A stretch of 64,000 bases of DNA from Streptomyces sp. NRRL WC-3626 (GTDB taxonomy: Bacteria > Actinomycetota > Actinomycetes > Streptomycetales > Streptomycetaceae). Position 1 is the first letter of the stretch; each line of letters starts with the position of its first letter. Both the position numbers and the translations under genes were made by a program. The stretch spans positions 1 to 64,000 of the forward strand of contig NZ_JOCA01000021.1 in NCBI RefSeq assembly GCF_000718785.1, in the 5' to 3' direction. The notes under the pieces are model-generated. The model was given only the letters and a program-made list of their open reading frames with translations, was not told where the DNA came from and did not search any database. Positions 46,189 through 54,937 of this stretch are shown here, piece by piece.

Positions 46189-47364
46189 ATGGTCACCGCA
46201 ACCCGGCGCCTGCCGCCCCTCCCCCGTGCCACCGCACGGCCCCCGCGCACCACGGCCGTCCGTCACCTCGGACCCAACTGGTACGCCTGCGTCATGGGCA
46301 CCGCCATCGTCGCCGGAGCGGGAGCCACGCTCCCCGTCGTCCCCGTGCACGCACCCGGCCCGCGCCTCGCGCTCACCACCGTCTGGGCCCTGTCCCTGGT
46401 TCTCCTCGGCGTCCTCCTCACCGCCCGCGCCCTGCACTGGGCCCACCATCGCGACCGCGCCCGCGCCCACCTCCTCGACCCGGCCATGGCCCCCTTCTAC
46501 GGCTGTCTCTCCATGGCCCTGCTGGCCGTCGGCGGCGGCGGTCCGGCCCTCGGCCGGGACTGGATCGGGCTGCGCGCGGCGGTCGTCCTCGACGCCGTGC
46601 TGTTCACCGCCGGCACGGCCGTCGGACTGGCGGCGGCCGTGGCCGTCCCGTACCTCATGGCCGTACGCCACCGGGTGACGGCGGACGACGCGTCGCCCGT
46701 CTGGCTGCTGCCGCTGGTCGCGCCCATGGTGTCCGCCGCGCTCGGTCCCCGCCTGGTGCCGTACCTCCCGGAGGGCCAGGCCCGCGCGACCCTGCTGCTC
46801 GCCTGCGTCGCGATGTTCGGGCTGTCCCTGCTGGCCACCCTGATCACGCTGCCGCTGGTCTTCGGCCGGCTGCTCACCGGCGGTCCGCCGCCCCTCGCGC
46901 TCACCCCGGCGCTGTTCCTGGTGCTCGGGCCGCTCGGCCAGTCCACGACCGCCGTCGGCGCGTTCGCGGACGTCGCACCGGGGGTCGTGGCGGCGCCGTA
47001 CGCCGAGGGTTTCCGGGTGCTCGCGGTGTTGTACGGGGTGCCGGTCATGGGATTCGCGCTGCTGTGGCTGGGCCTTGCCGCCGCGCTGGTCGTACGGGCA
47101 TGGCGGCGGGGTATGCGGTTCGCGATGACGTGGTGGGCCTTCACGTTCCCGGTCGGGACGTGTGTCACCGGCGCGGGAGCCCTCGCCGCGCACACCGGGC
47201 TGGCCGCCTACGACGTGCTGACGCTCGTCCTGTACGCCCTGCTGCTGGTGGCCTGGGCCGTCGCCGCCCGGTGCACCGCGCGCGGGCTGGTCAGCGGCGC
47301 GCTGCTCGCAGGGCCCGTGCCAGCGCTGCCGGGGCCTCGGTCAGCGACGGCCCGTACCAGGTGA
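46189..47364 (+). CDS. TDT-family transporter (TehA/SLAC1-like)
   Basis: The 391-residue protein has ten predicted helices with the TDT opening GPNWYACVMGTAIVAGAGATL and LGPLGQSTTAVGAF. This family exports C4-dicarboxylates, sulfite or other anions. Control by the divergent CysL-like LysR regulator suggests an anion such as sulfite. Its last 74 bp overlap the convergent metal-receptor gene. Confidence 0.85.
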   Translation: MVTATRRLPPLPRATARPPRTTAVRHLGPNWYACVMGTAIVAGAGATLPVVPVHAPGPRLALTTVWALSLVLLGVLLTARALHWAHHRDRARAHLLDPAMAPFYGCLSMALLAVGGGGPALGRDWIGLRAAVVLDAVLFTAGTAVGLAAAVAVPYLMAVRHRVTADDASPVWLLPLVAPMVSAALGPRLVPYLPEGQARATLLLACVAMFGLSLLATLITLPLVFGRLLTGGPPPLALTPALFLVLGPLGQSTTAVGAFADVAPGVVAAPYAEGFRVLAVLYGVPVMGFALLWLGLAAALVVRAWRRGMRFAMTWWAFTFPVGTCVTGAGALAAHTGLAAYDVLTLVLYALLLVAWAVAARCTARGLVSGALLAGPVPALPGPRSATARTR

Positions 47365-48019
47365 GGTGCCGGCCGTCGACGAGCGCGCAGGGCAGTCCGG
47401 GGAAGGCCTCCGGGCCGTCGTCGGCGGTGAAGCGGTAGGGCTCGTCGGGGAGCACGACGAGGTCCGGCTCCGCCGCGCGCAGCACGTCGGCCGGGACCCG
47501 GGGATAGCGCTCCGGATGGCCCGCGTACAGGTGGTCGACGCCGAGGCGGGTGAGCAGGTCGCCCGCGAAGGTGTCGCGGCCCAGCACCATCCAGGGCCGC
47601 CGCCAGATCGGCACGACCGCCGTCCGGCGCTCCGCGGGCTCGGGCACCGCCGCCCAGGCGGCCTCGGCCTCGTCCAGCCAGCGGGGGCGGGCGGTGATCC
47701 CGCACGCGGTGAGCACCCGGTCCAGTTCACGGAACGCGGCAGGCAGGGTCCGTACCTCGGTCACCAGCACGTCGATTCCGGCCGCGCGCAGGGCTTCCAG
47801 GTCCGGCTCGCGGTTCTCCTCCTCGTTGGCGATCACCAGATCGGGGGCGAGGGCGACGATCCGTTCGACCTTCGGGTTCTTGGTGCCGCCGACGCGTACG
47901 ACGTCCAGCCCGGCCGGGTGGGTGCACCAGTCGGTGGCGCCCGCCAGGGCGCCGGGGGCGGAGAGCGCCACGGCCTCGGTGAGCGACGGGACGAGGGAGA
48001 CGATCCTGGCGGGGCTCAT
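47291..48019 (-). CDS. Helical-backbone metal-receptor (BtuF-like) protein without signal peptide
   Basis: The 242-residue protein has the two-lobe BtuF/FepB-like pattern (RIVSLVPSLTEAV, VERIVALAPDLVIANEEENR, LEALRAAGIDVLVTE). Unlike transporter partners, it starts without a signal peptide, so it is cytoplasmic or exported with a partner. The start overlaps the XRE-cupin gene by 4 bp. The 3' end overlaps TDT by 74 bp tail to tail; both reading frames look real. Confidence 0.8.
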   Translation of the reverse strand: MSPARIVSLVPSLTEAVALSAPGALAGATDWCTHPAGLDVVRVGGTKNPKVERIVALAPDLVIANEEENREPDLEALRAAGIDVLVTEVRTLPAAFRELDRVLTACGITARPRWLDEAEAAWAAVPEPAERRTAVVPIWRRPWMVLGRDTFAGDLLTRLGVDHLYAGHPERYPRVPADVLRAAEPDLVVLPDEPYRFTADDGPEAFPGLPCALVDGRHLTWYGPSLTEAPAALARALRAARR

Positions 48020-48585
48020 CGGCGCGGCTTGTCCCGTACCGCCTCGATGTGTTCGGCGACGGCGACGACCAGCAGCCGGGTCTCCGGCACCGTGGCCCGC
48101 CAGCGGTGCCGTACGCCGCCGGTGAGGTACAGGGTGTCGCCGCGGCCGAGCCGGTACGCCCTGCCCTCCGCCTCGATCTCCACGGCGCCGTCCGCCACAT
48201 ACATCAACTGGTCGTTGCGGAACTGGAGTTCACGGCCCGCGTCATGGTCGCCGGTGAACTCCGAGGCGTACATCTGATGGTGACCGCGTACCAGGGACCG
48301 CACCCGTGGCTCGGTCCACGGCTCGGCGCCGTCGGCGCGGACGACGTCCACGCTGCACGCCGGGTCGGCGGCGGCGAGGAGTTCCACGGCGGTGGTGCGC
48401 AGGGCGTCGGCGACCTTCTCCAGCGAGGTCTGGCTGGGCCGCGCCCGCTCGTTCTCGATCTGGCTCAGGAACGGGACCGACAGGCCGCTGCGCTCGGCCA
48501 CGACGGCGAGCGTGAGGTCCAGCGCACGGCGTCGCCGCCGGACGGCCGCGCCCACCCGCAGGGGCTGTTCCTTGTGGTCGCCCAT
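48016..48585 (-). CDS. XRE-cupin transcriptional regulator
   Basis: The 189-residue protein has an XRE helix-turn-helix (about 10-70; LTLAVVAERSGLSVPFLSQI) and a C-terminal cupin (about 110-180; LYLTGGVRHRWRA). Such regulators bind a small molecule in the cupin. It is coupled to the metal-receptor gene by a 4-bp overlap, so both are presumably made together. Confidence 0.88.
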   Translation of the reverse strand: MGDHKEQPLRVGAAVRRRRRALDLTLAVVAERSGLSVPFLSQIENERARPSQTSLEKVADALRTTAVELLAAADPACSVDVVRADGAEPWTEPRVRSLVRGHHQMYASEFTGDHDAGRELQFRNDQLMYVADGAVEIEAEGRAYRLGRGDTLYLTGGVRHRWRATVPETRLLVVAVAEHIEAVRDKPRR

Positions 48586-48668
48586 CGCTCCGGCTCCCTC
48601 CTCACCGATCGTCCCGCACCCCGTGCGCCGCTGTTCGGGCGCACTCCTTCTGTTGGGTTGTCTGCACC

Positions 48669-48806
48669 CTACGCATGTTCGGCAAACCGTTTCAGGCGCC
48701 TGTCACGTCGCCGTCGTGCCCGACCGGCGCCGACCCGCCAGTTCGCGCCAGCCGCCGCGGGGCCCCCTCGATTTCCCCCGCATGCGATAAGGGGTGTTCC
48801 CGCCAT
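48669..48806 (-). CDS. Candidate small protein with a strong ribosome-binding site
   Basis: ATG 48806 lies 6 nt after AGGAGG (48818-48813) in an extended GGAGGAGGTG and opens a 45-codon frame ending at TAG 48669. The product begins MAGTPLIACGGNRGGP and ends with a very basic tail (RRRRDRRLKRFAEHA). I recognise no family. It lies in the 418-bp gap upstream of the XRE-cupin gene. Its GC-rich coding bias is modest; the ribosome site is the main evidence. Confidence 0.4.
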   Translation of the reverse strand: MAGTPLIACGGNRGGPAAAGANWRVGAGRARRRRDRRLKRFAEHA

Positions 48807-48933
48807 TGTTCACCTCCTCCGCCCGTAGGTCACGGGGTAGGTCCGGGGAGGGCTTTACGTTGCGTGGTTGTCCGGATTCTTTCCGTGTTTCCGTTCAGGT
48901 CGGGAGGGGTTCGAAGGCCCGGGAGAGGCCGAA

Positions 48934-48980
48934 GGGGCGGGCCCGGGCCGCGCCGTCAGGTGCGGGTCCGGGCCCGCCCC
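48934..48980 (-). terminator. Terminator after the betaine transporter
   Basis: Arms GGGGCGGGCCCGG (48934-48946) and CCGGGCCCGCCCC (48968-48980) are perfectly complementary over 13 bp, 23 bp after the transporter stop on the minus strand. The rest of 48807-48933 shows nothing else. Confidence 0.7.
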
Positions 48981-49003
48981 CTCGGGCGCGGCCGGTACGG
49001 CGG

Positions 49004-51622
49004 TTACTGCGGGGTCATCCGCTCCACCATGCCCGGGTGCTCCTTCAGCCAGTCCGCGACGGCCTCCTCCTCGTTGCCCTGGCCGCGGTCCTTGATCTCG
49101 GCCTCCAGGCTGCCGAGCTCGTCCTCGCTCATCTTGAAGTTCTTGATCCACTCGGTGAGCTGCGGATACTGCTCGGGGAACTTCTTGCTGGAGATGGTGC
49201 GGATCGTGTTGCCCTCGCCGAAGGCCTTCTTCGGGTCCTTCAGCTTGGTCAGCTCGTAGTCGCTGTACGCCCAGTGCGGGGACCACAGGGTGACCGCGAC
49301 GGGCTCCTTCTTGGCGAGGGCGCGCTTGAGCTCGGCCAGCATCGCCGGCGTGGAGCCGTCGACGACCTCGTACTCGTCCTCCAGGCCGTAGCCCGGCATG
49401 ACCTCGTTCTTGAGCAGCTGCATCTCACCGGTGCCCGGCTCGATGCCGATGATCCGCCCGTCGAACAGGTCCGCCTTGCCCTTGAGGTCCGCCAGGGACT
49501 TCACGTCCTTGACGTACGACGGGACGGCGATCTCCAGCGACGTGGGCTCGTACCAGGTGCCCAGGTCGGTGAGCTGGTCTTTGCTCTTGTCCCAGTAGTT
49601 CTTCTGCGCGTACGGCAGCCAGGCGTCGAAGTTGAGGTCGAGGTCCCCGGAGGCGAGGCCGGTGTAGACCGGGCCGACGTCCATCTGCTTCAGGTTCATC
49701 TTGTAGCCGCGCCGCTCGAGGACGTTCTTCCACAGGTAGGTGACGGCGACGTCCTCCTCCCACGGGAACCAGGCCACGTCCAGCGCCCGCTTCGCCTCGG
49801 CGGGCGTACCGCCCGAGCCGGACTCGACCGGCGCCAGCTTGTCGACGACACCCGGGTTGTCCTTCAGCCAGGCGCGGACGGCGTCCTGCTGCTTGCCCTT
49901 GCCGGCCTTGTTGATCTCGGCTTCCAGGCTGGTGAGCTGCTTCTCGGTCATCGAGAAGTCCTTCAGCCACTGGCCCACGGCGGGGTTCTCGCCGGCGAAG
50001 CCCTTGCGGGACAGCGTGTGCACGCCGTCGCCCTTGCCCCAGGTGCCCTTGGGGTCCTTCAGCTTCTTCAGGTCGTAGTCGCTGTACGCCCAGTGCGGCG
50101 ACCAGAGGGTGACGACGACCGGTTCCTTCTTGCTGTAGGCCCGCTTCAGCTCGGCCAGCATCGCCGGCGTGGAGCTGTCGACGACCTTGTACTCCTTGTC
50201 CAGGCCGTATTCCTTGAGGACCTTGCTCTTCAGCAGGCCCATCATGCCGGCGCTGGACTCGATGCCGGTGATCTCCCCGCCGAAGGCGGACGCCTTGCCC
50301 TTGAGGTCCTCGAGGGAGTTGACGTCCTTCATGTACGACGGGACGGTCAGCTCCAGCGACGTCTCGTCGTACCAGGAGCCGAGGTCGTCGAGCTGCTTGC
50401 CGTACTTCTTCCAGTACGCCTCGTGGGTGGTGGGCAGCCAGGAGTCCGTCTGGAAGTCGATGTTGCCCTGTGCGAGGGCGGTGTACAGCGGGCCGGCCTC
50501 GAACTGCTTGGCGTCGACCTCGAAACCGCGCTGCTCCAGGATCTCCTTCCACAGGAAGGTGGAGGCGACGCCCTCGTCCCAGGGGATGTAGCCGATGGTG
50601 ATCTTCTTGCCGTTGCCGACGTTCTTGCCGTCCGCGGCGGGGGCGGAGCCGCCGGAGCCGGAGCCGAAGATCCCCATGCCGCCCGCGACCAGCGCGAGGA
50701 CGACGACACCGACCACGGCGACCTGCGGACGGGGCCGGTACGACCAGATCTTCAGCCCCTGCGTGGCGCGCGCCTTGGCGGCGGCACGCCGGCCGAGCGG
50801 GGAGACCTGGGTGCCCAGGGCGCTGGTCATCCGGTCCAGGTAGATCGCCAGGATGACGATGGCGATGCCGGACTCGGCGCCGAGACCGATGTTCAGCTGG
50901 CCGATGGCCTCGATGACGGCGCCGCCGAGTCCGCCGGTGCCGACCATGCCGGCGATGGCGGCCATGGACAGACCGAGCATGATCACCTGGTTGACGCCCG
51001 CCATCACCGTGGGCAGCGCCAGCGGCAGCTGGACGCGCAGCAGGGTGTTGCGCGGGGTGGTGCCGAACGCCTCGGCCGCCTCGACCAGTTCCTTGTCGAC
51101 CTGGCGGATGCCCAGCTCGGTCATGCGCACGCCCGGAGCGAGCGCGAAGATCAGCGTGGCGACGATGCCCGGGGCGGATCCGGTCCCGAAGAACAGGATC
51201 GCCGGGATGAGGTAGATCATCGCGGGCAGCGTCTGCATGAAGTCCAGGATCGGCCGGACCACGGCGCTGACCCGGTCCGAGCGGGCCGCCCAGATGCCCA
51301 CCGGCACCGATATGACCAGCGCGATCACCGTGGCGACGATGACAAGGGACAGCGTCACCATCGAGTCCTCCCACAACTCCATGGAGTCGAGGAAGGCGAA
51401 ACCGACGAAGGTGAGGACACCGGCGAAGGTGCCGCGCAGCCAGAACGCGATGACCGCGAAGATGCCGCAGAGGATCAGCGGCTCGGGGGCCTGGAGTACA
51501 GCGTTGACACCGTCGTAGGCACCCGTGAAGACGGCCTTGAAGAAGTCGAACAGCCAGCTGACGTTGGCGAGCAGCCAGTCGACGGCGCTGTTGACCCAGT
51601 CGCCGAGCGGAATCCTAGGCAC
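49004..51622 (-). CDS. Glycine betaine/proline ABC permease fused to two binding domains
   Basis: The 872-residue protein has an OpuAB-like permease (about 1-285, six helices; EAFGTTPRNTLLRVQLPLAL is the EAA loop) and a further helix (about 310-335). Two OpuAC-type betaine-binding domains follow (about 345-595 and 612-872), each with the Trp-rich YxxWxP...SPHWAYSDY pattern. It overlaps the ATPase gene by 8 bp. It imports compatible solutes under osmotic stress. Confidence 0.92.
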   Translation of the reverse strand: MPRIPLGDWVNSAVDWLLANVSWLFDFFKAVFTGAYDGVNAVLQAPEPLILCGIFAVIAFWLRGTFAGVLTFVGFAFLDSMELWEDSMVTLSLVIVATVIALVISVPVGIWAARSDRVSAVVRPILDFMQTLPAMIYLIPAILFFGTGSAPGIVATLIFALAPGVRMTELGIRQVDKELVEAAEAFGTTPRNTLLRVQLPLALPTVMAGVNQVIMLGLSMAAIAGMVGTGGLGGAVIEAIGQLNIGLGAESGIAIVILAIYLDRMTSALGTQVSPLGRRAAAKARATQGLKIWSYRPRPQVAVVGVVVLALVAGGMGIFGSGSGGSAPAADGKNVGNGKKITIGYIPWDEGVASTFLWKEILEQRGFEVDAKQFEAGPLYTALAQGNIDFQTDSWLPTTHEAYWKKYGKQLDDLGSWYDETSLELTVPSYMKDVNSLEDLKGKASAFGGEITGIESSAGMMGLLKSKVLKEYGLDKEYKVVDSSTPAMLAELKRAYSKKEPVVVTLWSPHWAYSDYDLKKLKDPKGTWGKGDGVHTLSRKGFAGENPAVGQWLKDFSMTEKQLTSLEAEINKAGKGKQQDAVRAWLKDNPGVVDKLAPVESGSGGTPAEAKRALDVAWFPWEEDVAVTYLWKNVLERRGYKMNLKQMDVGPVYTGLASGDLDLNFDAWLPYAQKNYWDKSKDQLTDLGTWYEPTSLEIAVPSYVKDVKSLADLKGKADLFDGRIIGIEPGTGEMQLLKNEVMPGYGLEDEYEVVDGSTPAMLAELKRALAKKEPVAVTLWSPHWAYSDYELTKLKDPKKAFGEGNTIRTISSKKFPEQYPQLTEWIKNFKMSEDELGSLEAEIKDRGQGNEEEAVADWLKEHPGMVERMTPQ

Positions 51623-52706
51623 GGGCCATCACCTTCTCGCCGCCCTTGTCGCGCGGGGTGTCGCACACCCCGGGATCGGCCTCCTCGTCGCCGAGGAAAC
51701 CGATGAGGCGCTGCCGGGGCACGACACCGACCAGCGCGCCCTCCTTGTCGAGCACGGCCACGGGGTGCGGCACACGCGCGCTGATCGCGCACAGGTCGGT
51801 GAACGGCGTGTCCGTCGACGCGGTCTCACAGCCGCAGTCGGCCTCGTCACCGCGCACCTCGCGCTCCATCACGGAACCGGCCGTGAGGACGCGCGAGCGG
51901 TCGACGTCCTGGGTGAAGGAGGCGACGTAGTCGTTGGCGGGCCGGATCAGGATGTCCTGCGCGGTGCCGATCTGTTCGATACGGCCGTCCCGCATCATCG
52001 CGATCCGGTCCCCCAGGCGCATGGCCTCGTTGAGGTCGTGGGTGATGAAGACGATCGTCTTCTTCAGCTTCTTCTGCAGTTCGATCAGCTGGTCCTGCAT
52101 GTCGCGGCGGATCAGCGGGTCGAGCGCGCTGAAGGACTCGTCCATCAGCAGCAGGTCGGCGTCGGTGGCGAGCGCGCGGGCGAGACCGACCCGCTGCTGC
52201 ATACCGCCGGACAGCTCGTCGGGCCACGACTTCTCCCAGCCGGCCAGGCCGCACAGGGCGAGCGCCTCGTCGGCGCGGCGTTCGCGCTCGGCGCGGGGCA
52301 CGCCCTGCACTTCAAGACCGTAGGCAGCGTTGTCACGGACACTGCGGTGCGGGAACAGCGCGAAGTGCTGGAAGACCATGCTGATCTTCTTGGAACGGAC
52401 CTTGCGCAGTTCCCGGTCGGGCAGCGCGGTCAGGTCCTCGCCGTCGAAGCGCACATGTCCGGCGGTCGGCTCCAGCAGTCCGTTCAGCATGCGCAACAGC
52501 GTGGACTTGCCGGAGCCCGACAGGCCCATGACGACGAAGATCTCGCCCGGCTCCACGGTGAACGAGGCGTCGATCACGGCGGCGGTGGTGCCGTCGGCGC
52601 GCAGTTCCTCCCGGTCGGCTTTCTTCTGGCGCAGTCGTTCGACCGCCTGGTCCGGTCGTCTGCCGAACACCTTGAACAGGCGCTCGGCCTCAAGCCTGGA
52701 TGACAC
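51615..52706 (-). CDS. Glycine betaine ABC transporter ATP-binding subunit
   Basis: The 363-residue OpuAA-like protein has Walker A GLSGSGKST, Q-loop, signature LSGGMQQRVGLARAL and Walker B LLMDESFSALD, and a C-terminal CBS-like region for sensing ionic strength (CAISARVPHPVAVLDKEG). GTG 52706 has AGAGGT upstream; an ATG at 52796 would add 30 residues and overlap an inverted repeat. Confidence 0.92.
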   Translation of the reverse strand: MSSRLEAERLFKVFGRRPDQAVERLRQKKADREELRADGTTAAVIDASFTVEPGEIFVVMGLSGSGKSTLLRMLNGLLEPTAGHVRFDGEDLTALPDRELRKVRSKKISMVFQHFALFPHRSVRDNAAYGLEVQGVPRAERERRADEALALCGLAGWEKSWPDELSGGMQQRVGLARALATDADLLLMDESFSALDPLIRRDMQDQLIELQKKLKKTIVFITHDLNEAMRLGDRIAMMRDGRIEQIGTAQDILIRPANDYVASFTQDVDRSRVLTAGSVMEREVRGDEADCGCETASTDTPFTDLCAISARVPHPVAVLDKEGALVGVVPRQRLIGFLGDEEADPGVCDTPRDKGGEKVMARA

Positions 52707-52738
52707 GCGTACCTCTTGTCTCGACGGCAAATGGCTGA

Positions 52739-52800
52739 AGCGATGCCGGACGGGCAGCTGCACGCGGCCCAAAACAGTTGAATCCGTAACCGGCATCGCT
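52739..52800 (-). promoter_or_regulatory. Long-range inverted repeat in the betaine operon leader
   Basis: AGCGATGCCGG (52739-52749) and CCGGCATCGCT (52790-52800) are perfect 11-bp inverted arms with a 40-bp loop, 33-94 bp upstream of the ATPase start. It could be an RNA stem or a DNA-looping operator. The rest of the 300-bp gap to the exonuclease (52707-53006) shows no further gene. Confidence 0.5.
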
Positions 52801-53006
52801 CCGTGGCCGCGCCTCCCCGGTTTCCCTTGACGCAAACGGGTTCGTGCGCCGCCTCACACTGGTCGCGCTGGGCGCAACAGGTTGCATCTGCCGCTTTCGC
52901 GGACGGTCGTGCCGCTCGGCCGGCGCGGCGGCACCCCGTGGGCGCAGGGCCGCGAGACCCGCCGCCGGCCCGCACCGACTCGCTCGCGTTGTCAGCCCGG
53001 TGCGGC

Positions 53007-53939
53007 ATGATGCGCAACGTGACCGGACGACTCATGCTCCTAGACACCGCCTCCCTCTACTTCCGCGCCTACTTCGGCGTCCCCGACTCCGTCAGGGCCC
53101 CCGACGGCACCCCGGTGAACGCCGTCCGCGGACTGCTCGAGTTCATCGACCGCCTGGTCAAGGACCACCGCCCGGACCACCTCGTCGCCTGCATGGACGC
53201 CGACTGGCGCCCGCACTGGCGGGTGGAGCTGATTCCCTCCTACAAGGCGCACCGCGTCGCCGAGGAGCGCCCCTCGGGCCCGGACGAGGAGGAGGTCCCC
53301 GACACCCTGTCCCCCCAGGTCCCGGTCATCGAGAGCGTGCTCGACGCGATCGGCATCGCCCGGGTCGGAGTCGCCGAGTACGAGGCCGACGACGTGATCG
53401 GCACGTTCACCGGCCGCGCGACCGGCCCGGTCGACATCGTCACCGGCGACCGCGACCTGTACCAGCTGGTGGACGACGGCCGCGCGGTGCGCGTCCTGTA
53501 CCCGCTCAAGGGCGTCGGCACGCTCCAGATCACCGACGAGGCCCTGCTGCGCGAGAAGTATGGGGTGGACGGCAAGGGGTACGCGGACCTCGCGCTGCTG
53601 CGCGGTGACCCGAGTGACGGCCTGCCGGGCGTACCGGGCATCGGGGAGAAGACCGCGGCCAAGCTGCTGGCCGAGTTCGGCGACCTGGCCGGGATCCTCG
53701 CGGCCGTGGACGACCGGCAGGCCAGGCTCACGCCGTCGCAGCGCAAGCGTCTGGACGAGGCGCGGCCGTATCTCGCGGTCGCCCCCAAGGTCGTCCGGGT
53801 CGCGGACGACGTCCCGCTCCCGGACGTCGACACGGCACTGCCCCGCGGGCCGCGCGACCCGGCCGCGGTGCAGGCGCTGGCGGCCCGCTGGGGACTGGGC
53901 GGCTCGCTGCAGCGGCTGCTGACCACGCTGTCGGTGTGA
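53007..53939 (+). CDS. 5'-3' exonuclease (PolA N-terminal type)
   Basis: The 310-residue protein is a stand-alone flap/5' nuclease: LMLLDTASLYFRAYFG, YEADDVIGTFT and VTGDRDLYQLVDD hold metal-binding Asp, and GVPGIGEKTAAKLL is the helix-hairpin-helix. It removes RNA primers and flaps. Starts at ATG 53010, GTG 53019 or ATG 53034 are also possible. Confidence 0.92.
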   Translation: MMRNVTGRLMLLDTASLYFRAYFGVPDSVRAPDGTPVNAVRGLLEFIDRLVKDHRPDHLVACMDADWRPHWRVELIPSYKAHRVAEERPSGPDEEEVPDTLSPQVPVIESVLDAIGIARVGVAEYEADDVIGTFTGRATGPVDIVTGDRDLYQLVDDGRAVRVLYPLKGVGTLQITDEALLREKYGVDGKGYADLALLRGDPSDGLPGVPGIGEKTAAKLLAEFGDLAGILAAVDDRQARLTPSQRKRLDEARPYLAVAPKVVRVADDVPLPDVDTALPRGPRDPAAVQALAARWGLGGSLQRLLTTLSV

Positions 53940-53956
53940 GCCACAGACCCGAGGTG

Positions 53957-53975
53957 CTAACTTAGGTAACCCTAA
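53957..53975 (+). promoter_or_regulatory. Candidate iron box (DmdR/DtxR type)
   Basis: CTAACTTAGGTAACCCTAA contains TTAGG-N4-CCTAA and matches the 19-bp Streptomyces iron-box consensus at 12 positions by eye. It lies 24 bp before the siderophore-interacting protein, as expected for iron repression. Confidence 0.6.
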
Positions 53976-53998
53976 CTGTGGTAGCTGGGAGGCTCCTC

Positions 53999-54844
53999 AT
54001 GGCAGAGCGACCGGGACGCGCCCCGCGCGCGCCGCACACCGCCGAGGTCGTCCGCACCGAGCGGCTGACCCCGCACATGCAGCGTGTCGTGCTCGGTGGT
54101 GAGGGACTCTCCGACTTCTCGGCGGACACCTGCACCGATCATTACGTCAAGCTGCTGTTCCCGGCGGGGGGCGCGACGTATCCGGAGCCGTTCGATCTCC
54201 AGCGCGTCCGGGAGGAGTTCCCTCGCGAGCAGTGGCCGGTGACCCGGACGTACACGGTGCGGCAGTGGGACGCGGTGCACCGTGAGATGACGCTGGACTT
54301 CGTCATCCACGGCGACGAGGGGCTGGCCGGGCCGTGGGCGGCGAACGTCCGGCCGGGTGAGCTCGTCCGCTTCATCGGCCCCGGCGGTGCGTACGCCCCC
54401 GACCCGGCCGCGGACTGGCATCTGCTGGCCGGCGACGAGAGCGCGCTGCCGGCGATCGCGCGTTCGCTGGAGGCGCTGCCGGACGGTGCGAGGGCGTTCG
54501 CCTTCGTGGAGATCTCCGGTCCGGAGGAGGAGCAGAAGATCGACTCGGACGTGGAGGTCCGCTGGCTGCACCGCGGTGGCCGCCCGGTCGGCGAGGCACT
54601 GGTGGAAGCCGTCCGGGGTCTCGACTTCCCGGAGGGCCGGGTACACGCCTTCGTCCACGGCGAGGCCCACTGCGTCAAGGCCCTGCGCCAACTGCTCCGG
54701 GTCGAACGCGCCATCCCCCGCGAGGACCTGTCCATCTCGGGCTACTGGCGCCTGGGCCACAACGAGGACGGCTGGCAGGCCTCGAAGCGCGACTGGAACG
54801 CCCGAATCGAAGCAGAACAGGAACCCACACCCCCGCCCGCCTGA
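53999..54844 (+). CDS. Siderophore-interacting protein (FAD-binding ferric-siderophore reductase)
   Basis: The 281-residue SIP protein has the FAD-binding barrel (about 10-125; PVTRTYTVRQWD) and the NAD(P) lobe (about 130-270; LLAGDESALPAIARSLEALP and FVHGEAHCVKALR). It reduces ferric siderophores to release iron in the cytoplasm. ATG 53999 follows GGGAGG. Iron-dependent control is suggested by the box upstream. Confidence 0.93.
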   Translation: MAERPGRAPRAPHTAEVVRTERLTPHMQRVVLGGEGLSDFSADTCTDHYVKLLFPAGGATYPEPFDLQRVREEFPREQWPVTRTYTVRQWDAVHREMTLDFVIHGDEGLAGPWAANVRPGELVRFIGPGGAYAPDPAADWHLLAGDESALPAIARSLEALPDGARAFAFVEISGPEEEQKIDSDVEVRWLHRGGRPVGEALVEAVRGLDFPEGRVHAFVHGEAHCVKALRQLLRVERAIPREDLSISGYWRLGHNEDGWQASKRDWNARIEAEQEPTPPPA

Positions 54845-54864
54845 CCGGTCGGGATGCCGGTCAG
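54841..54864 (+). terminator. Terminator overlapping the siderophore-interacting protein stop
   Basis: CTGACCGG (54841-54848) and CCGGTCAG (54857-54864) form an 8-bp stem with an 8-nt loop containing the stop codon. Confidence 0.5.
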
Positions 54865-54937
54865 GTGTGCCCGCCGTAGCACGGGGCCGGGTCCCCGCAG
54901 GCGGGCGGCCCGGCGACCGGGACGTACGGCTCCGTCC

